A stretch of 64,000 bases of DNA. Source: Cyclobacteriaceae bacterium (lineage in GTDB: Bacteria; Bacteroidota; Bacteroidia; Cytophagales; Cyclobacteriaceae). Each line of letters opens with the position of its first letter. Position 1 is the first letter of the stretch. Under the pieces are notes generated by a model. That model saw nothing but the letters and a program-made list of their open reading frames with translations. It did not search any database and was not told the origin of the DNA. The translations under genes were made by a program, and so were the position numbers. Shown here piece by piece: positions 54,136 to 63,665 of the stretch. The stretch spans positions 1 to 64,000 of the forward strand of contig JAEUUJ010000077.1 in assembly GCA_016786495.1 (NCBI GenBank), given 5' to 3'.

Positions 54136-55304
54136 AGTATATAATCCCGGTTTTGCTCGTTTCGGCTTGCATTACAGTTGCACAGTCGCAGTCGTTCACC
54201 GCCACGATTCAAAAGCTCTACTCCTCTCCCGAGCAAACCTGGAGCGAACTAAAAGCCGCAGGCTCTATTCCATACGCAGTCGAGGATTCTGTTGCCTTTC
54301 TCTACAAAGGAAATGCAAACTCGGTAACCTGGATGGGTGATTTCAACGGTTGGGGTTACGACAAGAAATTTAAAAACGCAGGAACGCGGATTCCGAACAG
54401 TGACATCTGGATATTGCGGGCTTCGCTTCCAAAAGATGCCCGCCTCGATTACAAAATCATGCTCAACGGCAACGACTGGATTCTTGATCCAGGTAATCCT
54501 CACCAACAATGGTCTGGCGTAGGTGGCGGAAGTCCAAACTCTGAATTACGAATGCCGGCCTGGAAAATTGACCCGAATACAAGTGAGCGGGATGGAATCG
54601 CAAAAGGAAAAGTACAACGCGACATTCTTTACAATAGTCCTGCCCTCGGCTATCAGGTGATGTACAGCGTTTATCTACCCTCGGGTTACACGCCAACGCA
54701 AAAGTATCCAGTGATATACGTGACGGATGGCTACGAATATCTTCACGAGCGCATGGGCAATATGGCTGTAGTGCTCGACAATCTTATCGCCGATAAAAAA
54801 ATTACTCCGGTTGTAGCCGTGTTTGTGGATCACCGCGAGCCGGTAAACCGGGCAAACAACAGGCGCATGAATGAACTCGCCATGAATCCCAAGTACCTGA
54901 GTTTCTTTTCAGACGAATTCGTTCCGTTTATCGAATCGGCATATGCCGTGTCGGCCGATCCAAAACACCGCGCGGTTCTCGGAACATCGATGGGTGGATT
55001 AACCTCTGCCTACTTCGCCTTCACCAAACCTGGCGTGTTCGGAATGGCGGGTATTCAGTCGCCCGCATTCTGGTACAAAACCGAGATTTACCAGGTGTGC
55101 GACAATCCGGAAAATCCACCCGTAAAAATCTACCTGACTACCGGGGTGGTGAACGATGCGCAGGACGGTGCCCGGAAAATGCGCGACATTCTCGAAAAAA
55201 ATACCTGTGCCTATCAATATTCCGAAACCAATCAGGGCCACTCGTGGGGCAACTGGCGCGATACGGTGGATGATATTCTGATTTACTTCTTTGCGGCCCA
55301 GTAG
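54132..55304 (+). CDS. Secreted esterase-like alpha/beta hydrolase with CBM48-like domain
   Basis: A 390-residue exported protein (signal peptide ending near CITVAQSQ). An N-terminal CBM48/E-set-like domain (about 40-145, with WMGDFNGWG) is followed by an esterase D/enterochelin-esterase-type alpha/beta hydrolase domain. The nucleophile is Ser286 in LGTSMGGL and the catalytic His is in NQGHSWGNWRD. Family members hydrolyse esters such as acyl sugars or ferric enterobactin; no siderophore genes are present. With the glucan-binding-like module and its place after GH31 and an MFS sugar carrier, deacylation of a modified glucan is a reasonable guess. The ATG overlaps the MFS stop (ATGA), so the two are translationally coupled. 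Confidence 0.85.
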   Translation: MKYIIPVLLVSACITVAQSQSFTATIQKLYSSPEQTWSELKAAGSIPYAVEDSVAFLYKGNANSVTWMGDFNGWGYDKKFKNAGTRIPNSDIWILRASLPKDARLDYKIMLNGNDWILDPGNPHQQWSGVGGGSPNSELRMPAWKIDPNTSERDGIAKGKVQRDILYNSPALGYQVMYSVYLPSGYTPTQKYPVIYVTDGYEYLHERMGNMAVVLDNLIADKKITPVVAVFVDHREPVNRANNRRMNELAMNPKYLSFFSDEFVPFIESAYAVSADPKHRAVLGTSMGGLTSAYFAFTKPGVFGMAGIQSPAFWYKTEIYQVCDNPENPPVKIYLTTGVVNDAQDGARKMRDILEKNTCAYQYSETNQGHSWGNWRDTVDDILIYFFAAQ

Positions 55305-55340
55305 CTATCTTTACCCAAACTTTTAAGCCATACCCGACCT

Positions 55341-56486
55341 ATGATCAAGAATTACGGACGACTGCTCTTGTTGCTCGTTGTTGTCATCCTTTCTGCCTGT
55401 GCCTCCGGAAAGAAACTATACGAACGCGGTGCCTATTACGAAGCCGTAATGACTTCCGTTCAAAAACTTCGTCAAAATCCCGATCACAAAAAATCAATCG
55501 AAGCGTTAAAGAATGCCTATCCGATGGCATTGGAGTTTTTGCAGACCGATGCCCAAAATCAAATTGCTTCCAATTCGGCAAACAAGTGGCGCAACGCAAT
55601 CGCATCGTACGATAAGATCAACCAGATGTATGAGTCGATCCGCCAATCGCCAAAAGCGCTAAAAATCATCCGGGATCCGAAAAACTTTTACAGCGAGATC
55701 GGCCCGTTGAAAGAAAAGGCTGCAGAAGAAAGCTACAATGCCGGCATCGATGCGCTCATGAAAGGCAATCGCGATGACGCGAAGCGCGCATACTACAATT
55801 TTGCCGATGCCCAGAACTTCTCACCCGGCTACAAAGACGTGGTGGAATATCTTGATAAAGCCAAAGATGAAGCAACCCTAAAAGTTGTGGTGCAGCAGGT
55901 AGCTGTTCCCGCCCGGTATAGTTTGTCGGGCGACTTCTTCCAGGATAAAGTGGAAGAATTCCTTCATCAGAATTATCCCGACCGTGGGTTCATCAAGTTC
56001 TTTACACCGGAAGAAGCCGAGCGGATCAAACTCGCCCGCATCGACCAATACCTCAAAATTCAGTTTGATGACTTCAGCGTTGGTAACACGAACGTGACCG
56101 AGCGGATCGAAACCATGAAGAAAGACAGTGTTAAAGTGGGTGAAGCCAAGATCAATGGCAAAATGGTTCCGGTGTACAATACCGTTACGGCCAAAGTTAC
56201 CACGGTTCGCAAAGAAGTGATTTCGCGAGGCCTCCTGAGCATGATCGTGCTGGACGGGAAGTCGAACGGAGTGCTTACGCATAAAAAGTTCTCAGGCGAA
56301 TATACCTGGTTCAGCACCTGGGCGAGATTCAATGGTGATGAGCGCGCGTTAACCGACCAGCAGATAGCCCTGACAAAAAAGCGGGAGCTGCAGCCGCCAC
56401 CGGCACAGGACCTGTTTCTGGCATTTGCCGATCCGATCTACAGCCAGCTGACAAGCGGCCTCCAGAGCTTTTACAGAAGTTATTAA
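55341..56486 (+). CDS. Lipoprotein of unknown function, helical repeat N-terminus
   Basis: A 381-residue lipoprotein (ILSAC, Cys20). The N-terminal half is helical and resembles tetratricopeptide repeats (GKKLYERGAYYEAVMTSVQKL, YNAGIDALMKGNRDDAKRAYYNF). The C-terminal half is mixed beta and includes VQQVAVPARYSLSGDFF, IKFFTPEEAERIKL and SGEYTWFSTWARFNGDERAL. I know similar hypothetical lipoproteins in Cytophagales but no function. It lies 36 bases after the esterase gene on the same strand, with no strong sign of shared regulation. ATG at 55341. Confidence 0.75.
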   Translation: MIKNYGRLLLLLVVVILSACASGKKLYERGAYYEAVMTSVQKLRQNPDHKKSIEALKNAYPMALEFLQTDAQNQIASNSANKWRNAIASYDKINQMYESIRQSPKALKIIRDPKNFYSEIGPLKEKAAEESYNAGIDALMKGNRDDAKRAYYNFADAQNFSPGYKDVVEYLDKAKDEATLKVVVQQVAVPARYSLSGDFFQDKVEEFLHQNYPDRGFIKFFTPEEAERIKLARIDQYLKIQFDDFSVGNTNVTERIETMKKDSVKVGEAKINGKMVPVYNTVTAKVTTVRKEVISRGLLSMIVLDGKSNGVLTHKKFSGEYTWFSTWARFNGDERALTDQQIALTKKRELQPPPAQDLFLAFADPIYSQLTSGLQSFYRSY

Positions 56487-56567
56487 TCCTGTCGGCCAGC
56501 CGACATAAAATCGCACTCTGTGGAAAACCATTTGGGTGCGTTTTTGCGTTAGTACAATAAACTAAAC

Positions 56568-57212
56568 ATGAGATCAGGAATCTTCATTTCAGCTTTGCTG
56601 TTGCTGGCAGGTGTATCATGCGGGCAACGTCCAACGGCTGATGCAAACAAAACTATGACGACAGAAAACAAATCAGGGTTAGCAGTAGCAACTTTTGGAA
56701 ACGGCTGCTTTTGGTGTACCGAAGCCATCTTTCAACGCCTGAACGGGGTTGAAAAAGTTGTTTCCGGGTACTCGGGCGGAAAAGTTAAAAATCCAACCTA
56801 CAAGGAGGTGTGCAGCGGTTTGACCGGGCACGCTGAGGTTATTCAGATTACGTATGATCCGAAGAAAATCACCTTTGACGAGCTGCTGGAAGTGTTCTGG
56901 AAAACCCACGACCCTACCACGCTGAACCGTCAGGGAGCGGACGAAGGTACGCAGTATCGCTCGGCCGTATTCTACCATAACGATGAGCAAAAGCGTCTGG
57001 CGGAAGAGTACAAAAAGAAATTAGATGCGTCCGGTGCATTTGACAATCCGATTGTTACGGAAATCACTGCTTTTACAGAATTTTATCCTGCAGAAGATTA
57101 CCATCAGAATTATTTTAACCTGAACGGAACGCAACCGTATTGTTCGTTCGTCATTCAACCGAAGGTTGAAAAGTTTCAGAAAGTGTTCAAAAGTAAACTC
57201 AAAGTTCAATAA
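56568..57212 (+). CDS. msrA: Peptide-methionine (S)-S-oxide reductase, lipoprotein form
   Basis: MsrA reduces the S-epimer of methionine sulfoxide in oxidised proteins. The 214-residue product has a lipoprotein signal (GVSC, Cys18), so it acts in the periplasm or at the outer membrane. Family motifs: GNGCFWCTEAIF with catalytic Cys47, SGYSGGKVKNPTY, GHAEVIQITYDP, HDPTTLNRQGADEGTQYRS and PAEDYHQNYF. The C-terminal resolving cysteines of some MsrA forms are not obvious. It is flanked by gaps and appears monocistronic, with a hairpin 117 bases downstream. ATG at 56568. Confidence 0.95.
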   Translation: MRSGIFISALLLLAGVSCGQRPTADANKTMTTENKSGLAVATFGNGCFWCTEAIFQRLNGVEKVVSGYSGGKVKNPTYKEVCSGLTGHAEVIQITYDPKKITFDELLEVFWKTHDPTTLNRQGADEGTQYRSAVFYHNDEQKRLAEEYKKKLDASGAFDNPIVTEITAFTEFYPAEDYHQNYFNLNGTQPYCSFVIQPKVEKFQKVFKSKLKVQ

Positions 57213-57625
57213 TACCTTTAAAAGGAAAATTTTCACCTTTTATCCGTATTCGTGCAACCTGGACCAATGTTTGTCGTTAATCCATTCGAGTAGAGTAAAT
57301 CTTCTCATAGGTTTAGGTTTAGGTAAAACAAGAAGGCTCCGGGACGCGGGGCCTTCTTGCTTTTGTACCCTTCCGGAATCTGCAGCATTTTACTCATTTT
57401 CAGGAAGTTATCGCCACCCGTTCAATAGCCGTAAAAGTGCTTTCGCGGCACGCATAAACTCACCCGCTTACTCCATCAGTCATCCGACACGGAAACGTCG
57501 TGGAAAAATCCCCCGCCCGCGGTGACGCGTTTCTACGAACATTAACCTTGTTTAACTTTTCGATCTGTATCGAGGCGCGTTAGCGATTCTTATTTTAAGT
57601 CGTAGTTTCGCATAAAATTCCGACC
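57213..57625. other. 413-base gap between msrA and lhgO
   Basis: No conventional gene. It contains a strong hairpin (57329-57359), direct TTTAGG repeats (about 57310-57324) and, on the minus strand, two short ORFs overlapping as ATGA (57305-57397, 30 aa; 57240-57308, 22 aa). The part nearest lhgO (57540-57625) is AT-richer and may hold its promoter, but no box was convincing. Confidence 0.5.
57329..57359 (+). terminator. Hairpin terminator downstream of msrA
   Basis: CAAGAAGGC pairs with GCCTTCTTG, extended inward by a T-G and two C-G pairs around a 7-base loop. It is followed by C and four T residues on the plus strand and by TTTTA on the minus strand, so it may act in both directions. Confidence 0.65.
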
Positions 57626-58822
57626 GTGCAACAAGATGTTATCATCATCGGAGGTGGTATCGTTGGCCTCGCCTCTGCCCTGCAGCTCAAGCAGAAAAAT
57701 CCTTCTCTCAAGGTTACGCTGATCGAAAAAGAAAAGACGCTGGCCCGGCATCAAACGGGAAACAACAGCGGTGTTATCCATTCGGGAATTTATTACAAAC
57801 CGGGCAGCTTGAAAGCCACTAATTGCATCCGCGGCTACAACATGCTGATCGACTTTTGCCGCGCGAATGACGTGCCGTTCGACCTGTGTGGAAAAATCAT
57901 CGTTGCCACAGACGAAAAAGAAATTCCGTTACTTCAAAACCTCTTCACCCGGGGTCAGCAAAACGGCTTGCAGAATCTGAAAATGCTGAATGCCGGCGAA
58001 CTCCGGGAGTATGAGCCGCATGTTGCCGGGATTGCCGGAATTGCTGTACCCCAAACAGGAATTGTCGACTATACCCAGGTAGCATTAAAGTATGCCGAGC
58101 GTGTACAAGCACTGGGCGGGGAAATTATTCTCGGTGAGCAGGTGATCGACATTCAGGGCGATGGCGATCGTTCCGTTATCGCCACACAAAAAACAAATTA
58201 CTACGCGAAACTGGTGATCAATTGTGCGGGGTTGTACTCCGACAAGATTGCCCGCCTGACAAGCAACCATGTTAACGTGAAGATTATTCCCTTCCGGGGC
58301 GAATACTATAAACTCAAAAAAGAGAAAGAATATCTCGTCAAGAATCTCATCTATCCCGTGCCCGATCCAAACTTCCCGTTCCTGGGCGTGCATTTCACCC
58401 GCATGATGAAGGGCGGTGTCGAAGCCGGACCAAATGCGGTGCTGGCATTCAGTCGCGAAGGCTATAAAAAATCGAATATCAATTTCTCCGAGCTTGCCGA
58501 GTCACTGGCCTGGCCGGGATTTCAGAAAGTTGCCATGAAGTATTGGAAAACGGGAGTGGGCGAAATGTATCGGTCGTTCTCGAAGGCTGCGTTTACCAAA
58601 GCACTTCAGAAATTGATTCCCGAAGTCCAGCAGGGTGATCTGGAAGATGGAGGCGCAGGTGTTCGCGCACAGGCATGCGACCGGACGGGTGGTTTACTCG
58701 ATGACTTTATGATCCTGGAAGAGAAGCATGTTATTAACGTGTGTAATGCCCCTTCTCCTGCCGCGACTTCTTCCCTGTCGATTGGTGAAACGGTTTCGGG
58801 ACTTGCGTTAAAACGGTTCTAA
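57626..58822 (+). CDS. lhgO: L-2-hydroxyglutarate oxidase
   Basis: A 398-residue FAD-dependent oxidoreductase of the DAO family that oxidises L-2-hydroxyglutarate to 2-oxoglutarate. The N-terminal dinucleotide fold DVIIIGGGIVGLASALQL and the glutamate-type follow-on LIEKE are clear. Further marks are TGNNSGVIHSGIYYKPGSLKA, IPFRGEYYKLK and the C-terminal GAGVRAQACDRTGGLLDDF and PSPAATSSLSIG, all typical of LhgO. The start is GTG at 57626, the only start that keeps the FAD fold intact. It overlaps the convergent downstream gene by 4 bases. Confidence 0.93.
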   Translation: MQQDVIIIGGGIVGLASALQLKQKNPSLKVTLIEKEKTLARHQTGNNSGVIHSGIYYKPGSLKATNCIRGYNMLIDFCRANDVPFDLCGKIIVATDEKEIPLLQNLFTRGQQNGLQNLKMLNAGELREYEPHVAGIAGIAVPQTGIVDYTQVALKYAERVQALGGEIILGEQVIDIQGDGDRSVIATQKTNYYAKLVINCAGLYSDKIARLTSNHVNVKIIPFRGEYYKLKKEKEYLVKNLIYPVPDPNFPFLGVHFTRMMKGGVEAGPNAVLAFSREGYKKSNINFSELAESLAWPGFQKVAMKYWKTGVGEMYRSFSKAAFTKALQKLIPEVQQGDLEDGGAGVRAQACDRTGGLLDDFMILEEKHVINVCNAPSPAATSSLSIGETVSGLALKRF

Positions 58823-59559
58823 AAGAAGCGGAAAACAAGCCCGCCCTGTACACCCCAAACATCAATGCTGTTATAGTAGCGTTGGTATAAGCCACCCGCG
58901 CTCACATATCCATGCAGTGCAGAAGCCCGAAAGATCTGGTGCTGATAGTTCACACTCAACTCGCGCCTTGGGTTTAATCCCGAATCCCAGTCTTTCGCAA
59001 AACGGAACTCAAAACCCAGTACCTTGCTCTGATCGGGAGCATGAATGTTGAGGCCTACAGACGACTCACTGAAATACCGGTGATCACCAAACACCTCCTG
59101 CATAAATCCGGTACCCACCCGGAACGTAAAAAACCGGTTGGTGATCAGGTTTAACTCCAGTATCTGCCAGTCGTTGGTTCGGATGTGTTTGAAACCCTCA
59201 ATATCATCTTCAATCAGATAGCTCATGCGGAAGTCGGTCGAAAACAGACCCCAGGTTCCGCGGATGCGGGGTTGCAACACATAGTAACTCGATGGCTTCA
59301 CGGCGGCCTGAAAGCTGATATCAAGCGAAACGGCCGACGGATAGTTTTCGCGGTTCTGAAGCTTGCTGATATGAAGCGATCCAAGACCGTCAAACAAAAA
59401 GAAAAAAACGTCCAGCCCAACACCATCTCCGTCATCCGAATCTTTGCTGTGACCAGACTTTTTGGAGTTGTCTTTGGAGGCGCTTTTAATTTCGTCTACC
59501 TGGGCATACGAAATGCTCAGGCCGAAAAGCATAAGGGAAGCAAGCAAAAACGGTTTCAC
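58819..59559 (-). CDS. Putative outer-membrane beta-barrel protein
   Basis: A 246-residue protein of unknown function. It has a signal peptide (to SISYAQ), a charged Ser/Lys/Asp-rich linker (about 25-47), then alternating amphipathic strands with many aromatic residues, ending in VFRFF. A C-terminal Phe is usual for outer-membrane barrels, so that is the inferred location. The start codon is GTG at 59559. It converges on lhgO with a 4-base overlap and is divergent from the rhodanese gene. Confidence 0.65.
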   Translation of the reverse strand: MKPFLLASLMLFGLSISYAQVDEIKSASKDNSKKSGHSKDSDDGDGVGLDVFFFLFDGLGSLHISKLQNRENYPSAVSLDISFQAAVKPSSYYVLQPRIRGTWGLFSTDFRMSYLIEDDIEGFKHIRTNDWQILELNLITNRFFTFRVGTGFMQEVFGDHRYFSESSVGLNIHAPDQSKVLGFEFRFAKDWDSGLNPRRELSVNYQHQIFRASALHGYVSAGGLYQRYYNSIDVWGVQGGLVFRFF

Positions 59560-59671
59560 GGGGGCGAAATTTTACTCGTAGTTGCAATTTTGAAGCCAAG
59601 GTAGCAAAGTTTAAAATGTCGTGTATTATTACCATTTTTAAGCCGCTAACTAACCACTAATTTTTACCCCC

Positions 59672-59989
59672 ATGAAAGAAGTAACCGTTCAGGAGCTAAA
59701 GTCAATGATCGACTCAAAGGCTGATTTTCAGTTGATTGACGTTCGCGAACCACACGAGTACGACATCTGTAATCTGAATGGCGAACTGATCCCGATGGCC
59801 GAAATCCCGCACAACGTTGACAAAATCGACAAGCATAAGCAGGTGGTCATTCATTGCCGGAGCGGCAAACGTAGCGGTAACATGATCGCCTGGCTGGAGC
59901 AGAACCATGGCTTCGAAAATCTCTATAATCTAAAAGGTGGAATACTGGAGTGGGCTAAGGAAATTGATCCCACGATGCCCAGCTACTAG
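59672..59989 (+). CDS. Single-domain rhodanese-like sulfurtransferase
   Basis: A 105-residue cytoplasmic rhodanese domain that would move sulfane sulfur to a nucleophile. The active loop is HCRSGKRSGN with Cys62; the CH2A motif LIDVREPHEYDICNL is complete. The length fits a single-domain form such as GlpE/PspE relatives without a signal peptide. ATG at 59672. The next gene begins 53 bases downstream on the same strand, with no evident functional link. Confidence 0.92.
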   Translation: MKEVTVQELKSMIDSKADFQLIDVREPHEYDICNLNGELIPMAEIPHNVDKIDKHKQVVIHCRSGKRSGNMIAWLEQNHGFENLYNLKGGILEWAKEIDPTMPSY

Positions 59990-60042
59990 CCTTGCAATTT
60001 CAGGTTGTCTATACGCTCTCCATTTCTTAACAGCTTTAACTC

Positions 60043-62433
60043 ATGTTTGAATTTCTGGCAATCGTTCTGCTGATTGTTCTGCTGATCATTCTGCTTGTAT
60101 TAAAAAGCGATGTGCAGACGCGGCTATCCATTCTTCAGACGCGGATTGATCAGCTTACCGCGGAACTGAAACGTCAGCGTGAATTGCCGGCAAAACCAGC
60201 CGAAGAGAAAAAGGTTGCCACGGAACCGAACGTTGAAAAGAAAATCGTTCACCAGGAAAGCAAGCCGAACGTTACCGAAGAACCCACGATTAAAATTCCT
60301 GTTAAACCGGAAGAGAAACCACCGGTGATTGTACAACCGATAAACCGGCCGCCCGTCCCTCAAAAACCTGCCGCACCGAAAAAGCCCGGGTTTTTCGAAC
60401 GAAACCCTGACCTCGAAAAATTCATTGGCGAAAACCTAGCAAACAAAATCGGGATCGCAGTACTGGTTTTGGGTATCGGATTCTTCGTCAAGTATGCGAT
60501 CGATCAAAACTGGATTGGCATTTATGGCCGCGTAGCGATTGGCGTATTATGCGGAGGACTTCTGCTCGGACTGGCACATTGGCTTCGTAAATCATTTGTC
60601 GCATTCAGTTCGGTACTGGTGGGTGGCGGGATTGCCGTATTGTACTTAACCATCGCCATTGCCTTTCACGAGTATCAGATATTCAGTCAAACCGTTGCAT
60701 TTCTGTTGATGGTGATCATTACCGGATTTACCATCCTGTTGTCTGTAACCTACAACCGTATTGAATTGGCGGTGCTCGCCATTCTGGGCGGTTTCGCCTC
60801 ACCGTTTATGGTTAGCACTGGTGAGGGCAACTATGTTGTGTTGTTCACCTACGTGTTGATTTTAGACGCCGGGATGCTGGTGTTGGCGTACTATAAAAAA
60901 TGGAACCTCGTAAATATCGTTTCCTACGCGTTCACGCTTCTCTTGTTTAGTTCATGGCTGAGTGTCAGGTTCGATAACGCGGATCCGTCTATGGTTCGCG
61001 GAGCGCTGATATTTGCCACGCTTTTCTATGTAGTGTTCTTCGCGATGAATATTGTGCACAACATTCGTGAAAACGTAAAATTTAAAGCACTCGAAATTAC
61101 GCTGTTGCTGAGCAATACCTTCTTCTACTTTGCCGCAGGAATGATTATCCTTTCGGGAGAATCCGGAGAAGGATTTAAAGGGTTGTTTACCGCAGCGCTT
61201 GCCGTATTCAATTTCGTATTTGCCTACCTGCTGTACAAAAATCAACGTGTCGATCGAAACCTGATCTATATGCTGATCGGTTTTGTATTAACGTTCATTA
61301 GTCTGGCTGCTCCGATTCAGCTCGAAGGTAACTACATCACATTGTTCTGGGCGGCCGAAGCAGTATTACTCCTCTGGCTTTCACAGAAATCGGGTATTAC
61401 GCTTATGAAAATCGCGTCAGCGATTGTTACCGGCCTCATGTTGATCAGTTTGATCATGGACTGGAACTCGCTGTATTTCGCCTATGACGCCGATCCTTCG
61501 CTGGTGATTATCCTGAACAAAGGTTATATCACCGGAATTGTTTCATTGATATCACTCGTACTCAGTACGTACCTGCTTCGCTTCGAAAAAACATTCCAAG
61601 AGTACATTCAACCATACAAAATTCTGCTCACAATTTCCGCGCTGGGTGTACTATACGCAACAAACTATTTCGAGCTTCAGCACCAGCTTAACATCTACTT
61701 CAGCGATGATGCCACAATCACCATCATCATTGGCACGTACAACATGCTGTATATCATGGGATTACTATTGAGTTTACGGAAACTCATACCGGCCGGTCAA
61801 AAAGCGGAAGTGGCCGGATTTCTGGGTGTGATCAGTATTTTCTCCTTCTTTGTTTTTTATCATCATCAGTTCGTGAGTGCGCGCGACAGCTTTGCGATCT
61901 TCAAAACCACTCCGGCCACCGGCTTCATTTTCCACTACCTCTACCTTGCACTGTTGCTGGTGATTGCAGTAGTTTCCCTGCGGAACATTCAGAAACTGGA
62001 AGACTTTAATTCAAAATCGTACAACATCTACTCTTGGTTTTACGTGTTTTTCTTCGTCTTTGCCGCCACCGCTGAACTGGATCACACCGTGGTGCTGCTG
62101 GCTTCACCGGACGAAATCTCGCTGTCGCATATCATAAGCCAGAATAGCAAAATCGGATACCCGATCCTTTGGGGAATCGCTTCATTCATTTTGATTGCGG
62201 TGGGTCTCAAAACCAAAAAGAAACACCTGCGGATCATCTCGCTTACACTCTTGCTGGTTACGCTTATCAAACTATTCTTTGTCGACATCCGCGGCATCTC
62301 TGAAGGCGGAAAGATTGCAGCATTTATCTCACTCGGTATTTTACTGCTGGTGGTGTCGTTTATGTACCAGCGACTGAAGAAGATTCTGCTGGCAGACGAT
62401 CAGGAAAACATCAAAACGAACGACTCGCAATGA
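60043..62433 (+). CDS. DUF2339 multi-spanning membrane protein
   Basis: A 796-residue integral membrane protein of the DUF2339 family, function unknown. It has an N-terminal membrane helix (about 4-20), a short coiled coil (TRLSILQTRIDQLTAELKRQ), a Lys/Glu/Pro-rich linker (about 45-115), then the conserved entry ENLANKIGIAVLVLGIGFFVKYA and about 20 further hydrophobic segments. The IDQNWIGIYGRVAIGVL segment is typical of the family. Its stop overlaps the start of the DUF3999 gene (ATGA), and this pairing recurs in other bacteria, suggesting a joint envelope function. ATG at 60043. Confidence 0.9.
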   Translation: MFEFLAIVLLIVLLIILLVLKSDVQTRLSILQTRIDQLTAELKRQRELPAKPAEEKKVATEPNVEKKIVHQESKPNVTEEPTIKIPVKPEEKPPVIVQPINRPPVPQKPAAPKKPGFFERNPDLEKFIGENLANKIGIAVLVLGIGFFVKYAIDQNWIGIYGRVAIGVLCGGLLLGLAHWLRKSFVAFSSVLVGGGIAVLYLTIAIAFHEYQIFSQTVAFLLMVIITGFTILLSVTYNRIELAVLAILGGFASPFMVSTGEGNYVVLFTYVLILDAGMLVLAYYKKWNLVNIVSYAFTLLLFSSWLSVRFDNADPSMVRGALIFATLFYVVFFAMNIVHNIRENVKFKALEITLLLSNTFFYFAAGMIILSGESGEGFKGLFTAALAVFNFVFAYLLYKNQRVDRNLIYMLIGFVLTFISLAAPIQLEGNYITLFWAAEAVLLLWLSQKSGITLMKIASAIVTGLMLISLIMDWNSLYFAYDADPSLVIILNKGYITGIVSLISLVLSTYLLRFEKTFQEYIQPYKILLTISALGVLYATNYFELQHQLNIYFSDDATITIIIGTYNMLYIMGLLLSLRKLIPAGQKAEVAGFLGVISIFSFFVFYHHQFVSARDSFAIFKTTPATGFIFHYLYLALLLVIAVVSLRNIQKLEDFNSKSYNIYSWFYVFFFVFAATAELDHTVVLLASPDEISLSHIISQNSKIGYPILWGIASFILIAVGLKTKKKHLRIISLTLLLVTLIKLFFVDIRGISEGGKIAAFISLGILLLVVSFMYQRLKKILLADDQENIKTNDSQ

Positions 62434-63665
62434 AAAAGCTTTTGAGCGTGGCCTTATTGGTTATTTCTGCGTGTGTGTATGCCCAGGACTTCAAAGCAAC
62501 TGGAACGCTGGAAGTACCCGCAAAAGACGGTTTCTATAAAATCCTGCTTTCACCACAGCAAGCCCCGTTTATCAACCCCGGCTTTACGAACATCCGGGTG
62601 ATTGATTCAAAGAAAACGGAGGTTCCGTACATTCTGAAGGAAGAACAACCCGAGTATGTGCAGCAACAATTCAAGGAGTATGCCATACTGGAAAAAAAAC
62701 AGGTTAAGAATGCCTTAACATCCATTAAGCTGCACAATCCCAACCAGGCATCCATCAATAACATCAGTCTGTTAATCAAAAATGCCGAGGTGTCGAAGAT
62801 TGGCCGGCTTTCCGGAAGTGATGACGGGAAATCATGGTTTGCCGTCAAGGAGAACTTTCCGCTGAGCTATATCAGTAATCCTGACGCGGTACATGAGTTG
62901 CGGGCCATTGAATTTCCACTCACGAACTACCAATACTATCTGCTCGAAATTTCCGATTCCACCTCATCACCCATCAACATTCTACGGGCGGGTTACTACG
63001 ATGCCGCAACAACCCAGGGTCTACATACAGAAATTGCAGAGCCGTTCACCCTTACCACGCAAACCCAAAACAAACAAACCTTTTTAACGCTCACGTTCCG
63101 CTCGCCACAGATCATAGACAAGCTCGAGTTAAGTATGAAAGGCTCACCCTTCTTTCAACGCAGCGGAGTTATAACAACGACCGAACACAGGAACGTAAAA
63201 AAGCGCGTTGAACAGTACGAACGAACATTGGACGATTTTGTAGTTCGCTCGGGGCAAACCACGGTCATCAACCTCGGTGGAATAAAGGCAACAAATTTCA
63301 CGCTGCGGATTGAAAATGGAGACAGCCCTGCCCTGTCGGTCAACGCGTTGCACGCCTACCAGTTAAACCGGTATCTGATCGCGTGGTTGAGCAAAAACGA
63401 TTCGTATACGATTGGTTTTGGCGATGAGAACCTCAGTAGTCCTGACTATGACCTGGCGCACTTCAGCGACAGCATTCCGGCGAACCCGCAGATTCTAAAC
63501 GTGTTGGATGTGAAACCGGTTCAGGCACCGGCTGCCGCGGACGAAACGCAATTCTTCAACAATAAAACCATTACCTGGATTGCGATCGGCACGGTGATCC
63601 TCCTGCTTGGAGTCATGTCTCTCCGATTAGTTCGCGAGACGAGTGCAAAAAATCGTCAGGACTAA
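62430..63665 (+). CDS. DUF3999-family envelope protein
   Basis: A 411-residue protein with a signal peptide (to CVYAQ), a long beta-rich periplasmic region and a single C-terminal membrane helix (about 380-400, TWIAIGTVILLLGVMSL). It matches the DUF3999 type that pairs with DUF2339 membrane proteins. Discoidin-like features such as LSGSDDGKSWFAVKE and RIENGDSPALSV suggest a carbohydrate- or ligand-binding fold, but no function is established. It is translationally coupled to the DUF2339 gene (ATGA at 62430) and overlaps the convergent gene at its end by 4 bases. Confidence 0.8.
   Translation: MKKLLSVALLVISACVYAQDFKATGTLEVPAKDGFYKILLSPQQAPFINPGFTNIRVIDSKKTEVPYILKEEQPEYVQQQFKEYAILEKKQVKNALTSIKLHNPNQASINNISLLIKNAEVSKIGRLSGSDDGKSWFAVKENFPLSYISNPDAVHELRAIEFPLTNYQYYLLEISDSTSSPINILRAGYYDAATTQGLHTEIAEPFTLTTQTQNKQTFLTLTFRSPQIIDKLELSMKGSPFFQRSGVITTTEHRNVKKRVEQYERTLDDFVVRSGQTTVINLGGIKATNFTLRIENGDSPALSVNALHAYQLNRYLIAWLSKNDSYTIGFGDENLSSPDYDLAHFSDSIPANPQILNVLDVKPVQAPAAADETQFFNNKTITWIAIGTVILLLGVMSLRLVRETSAKNRQD

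Noticed and set aside
57166-57525. 119-residue plus-strand frame overlapping the msrA end and the hairpin
   Set aside because: No start context, composition unlike a protein, and it crosses a strong terminator hairpin.
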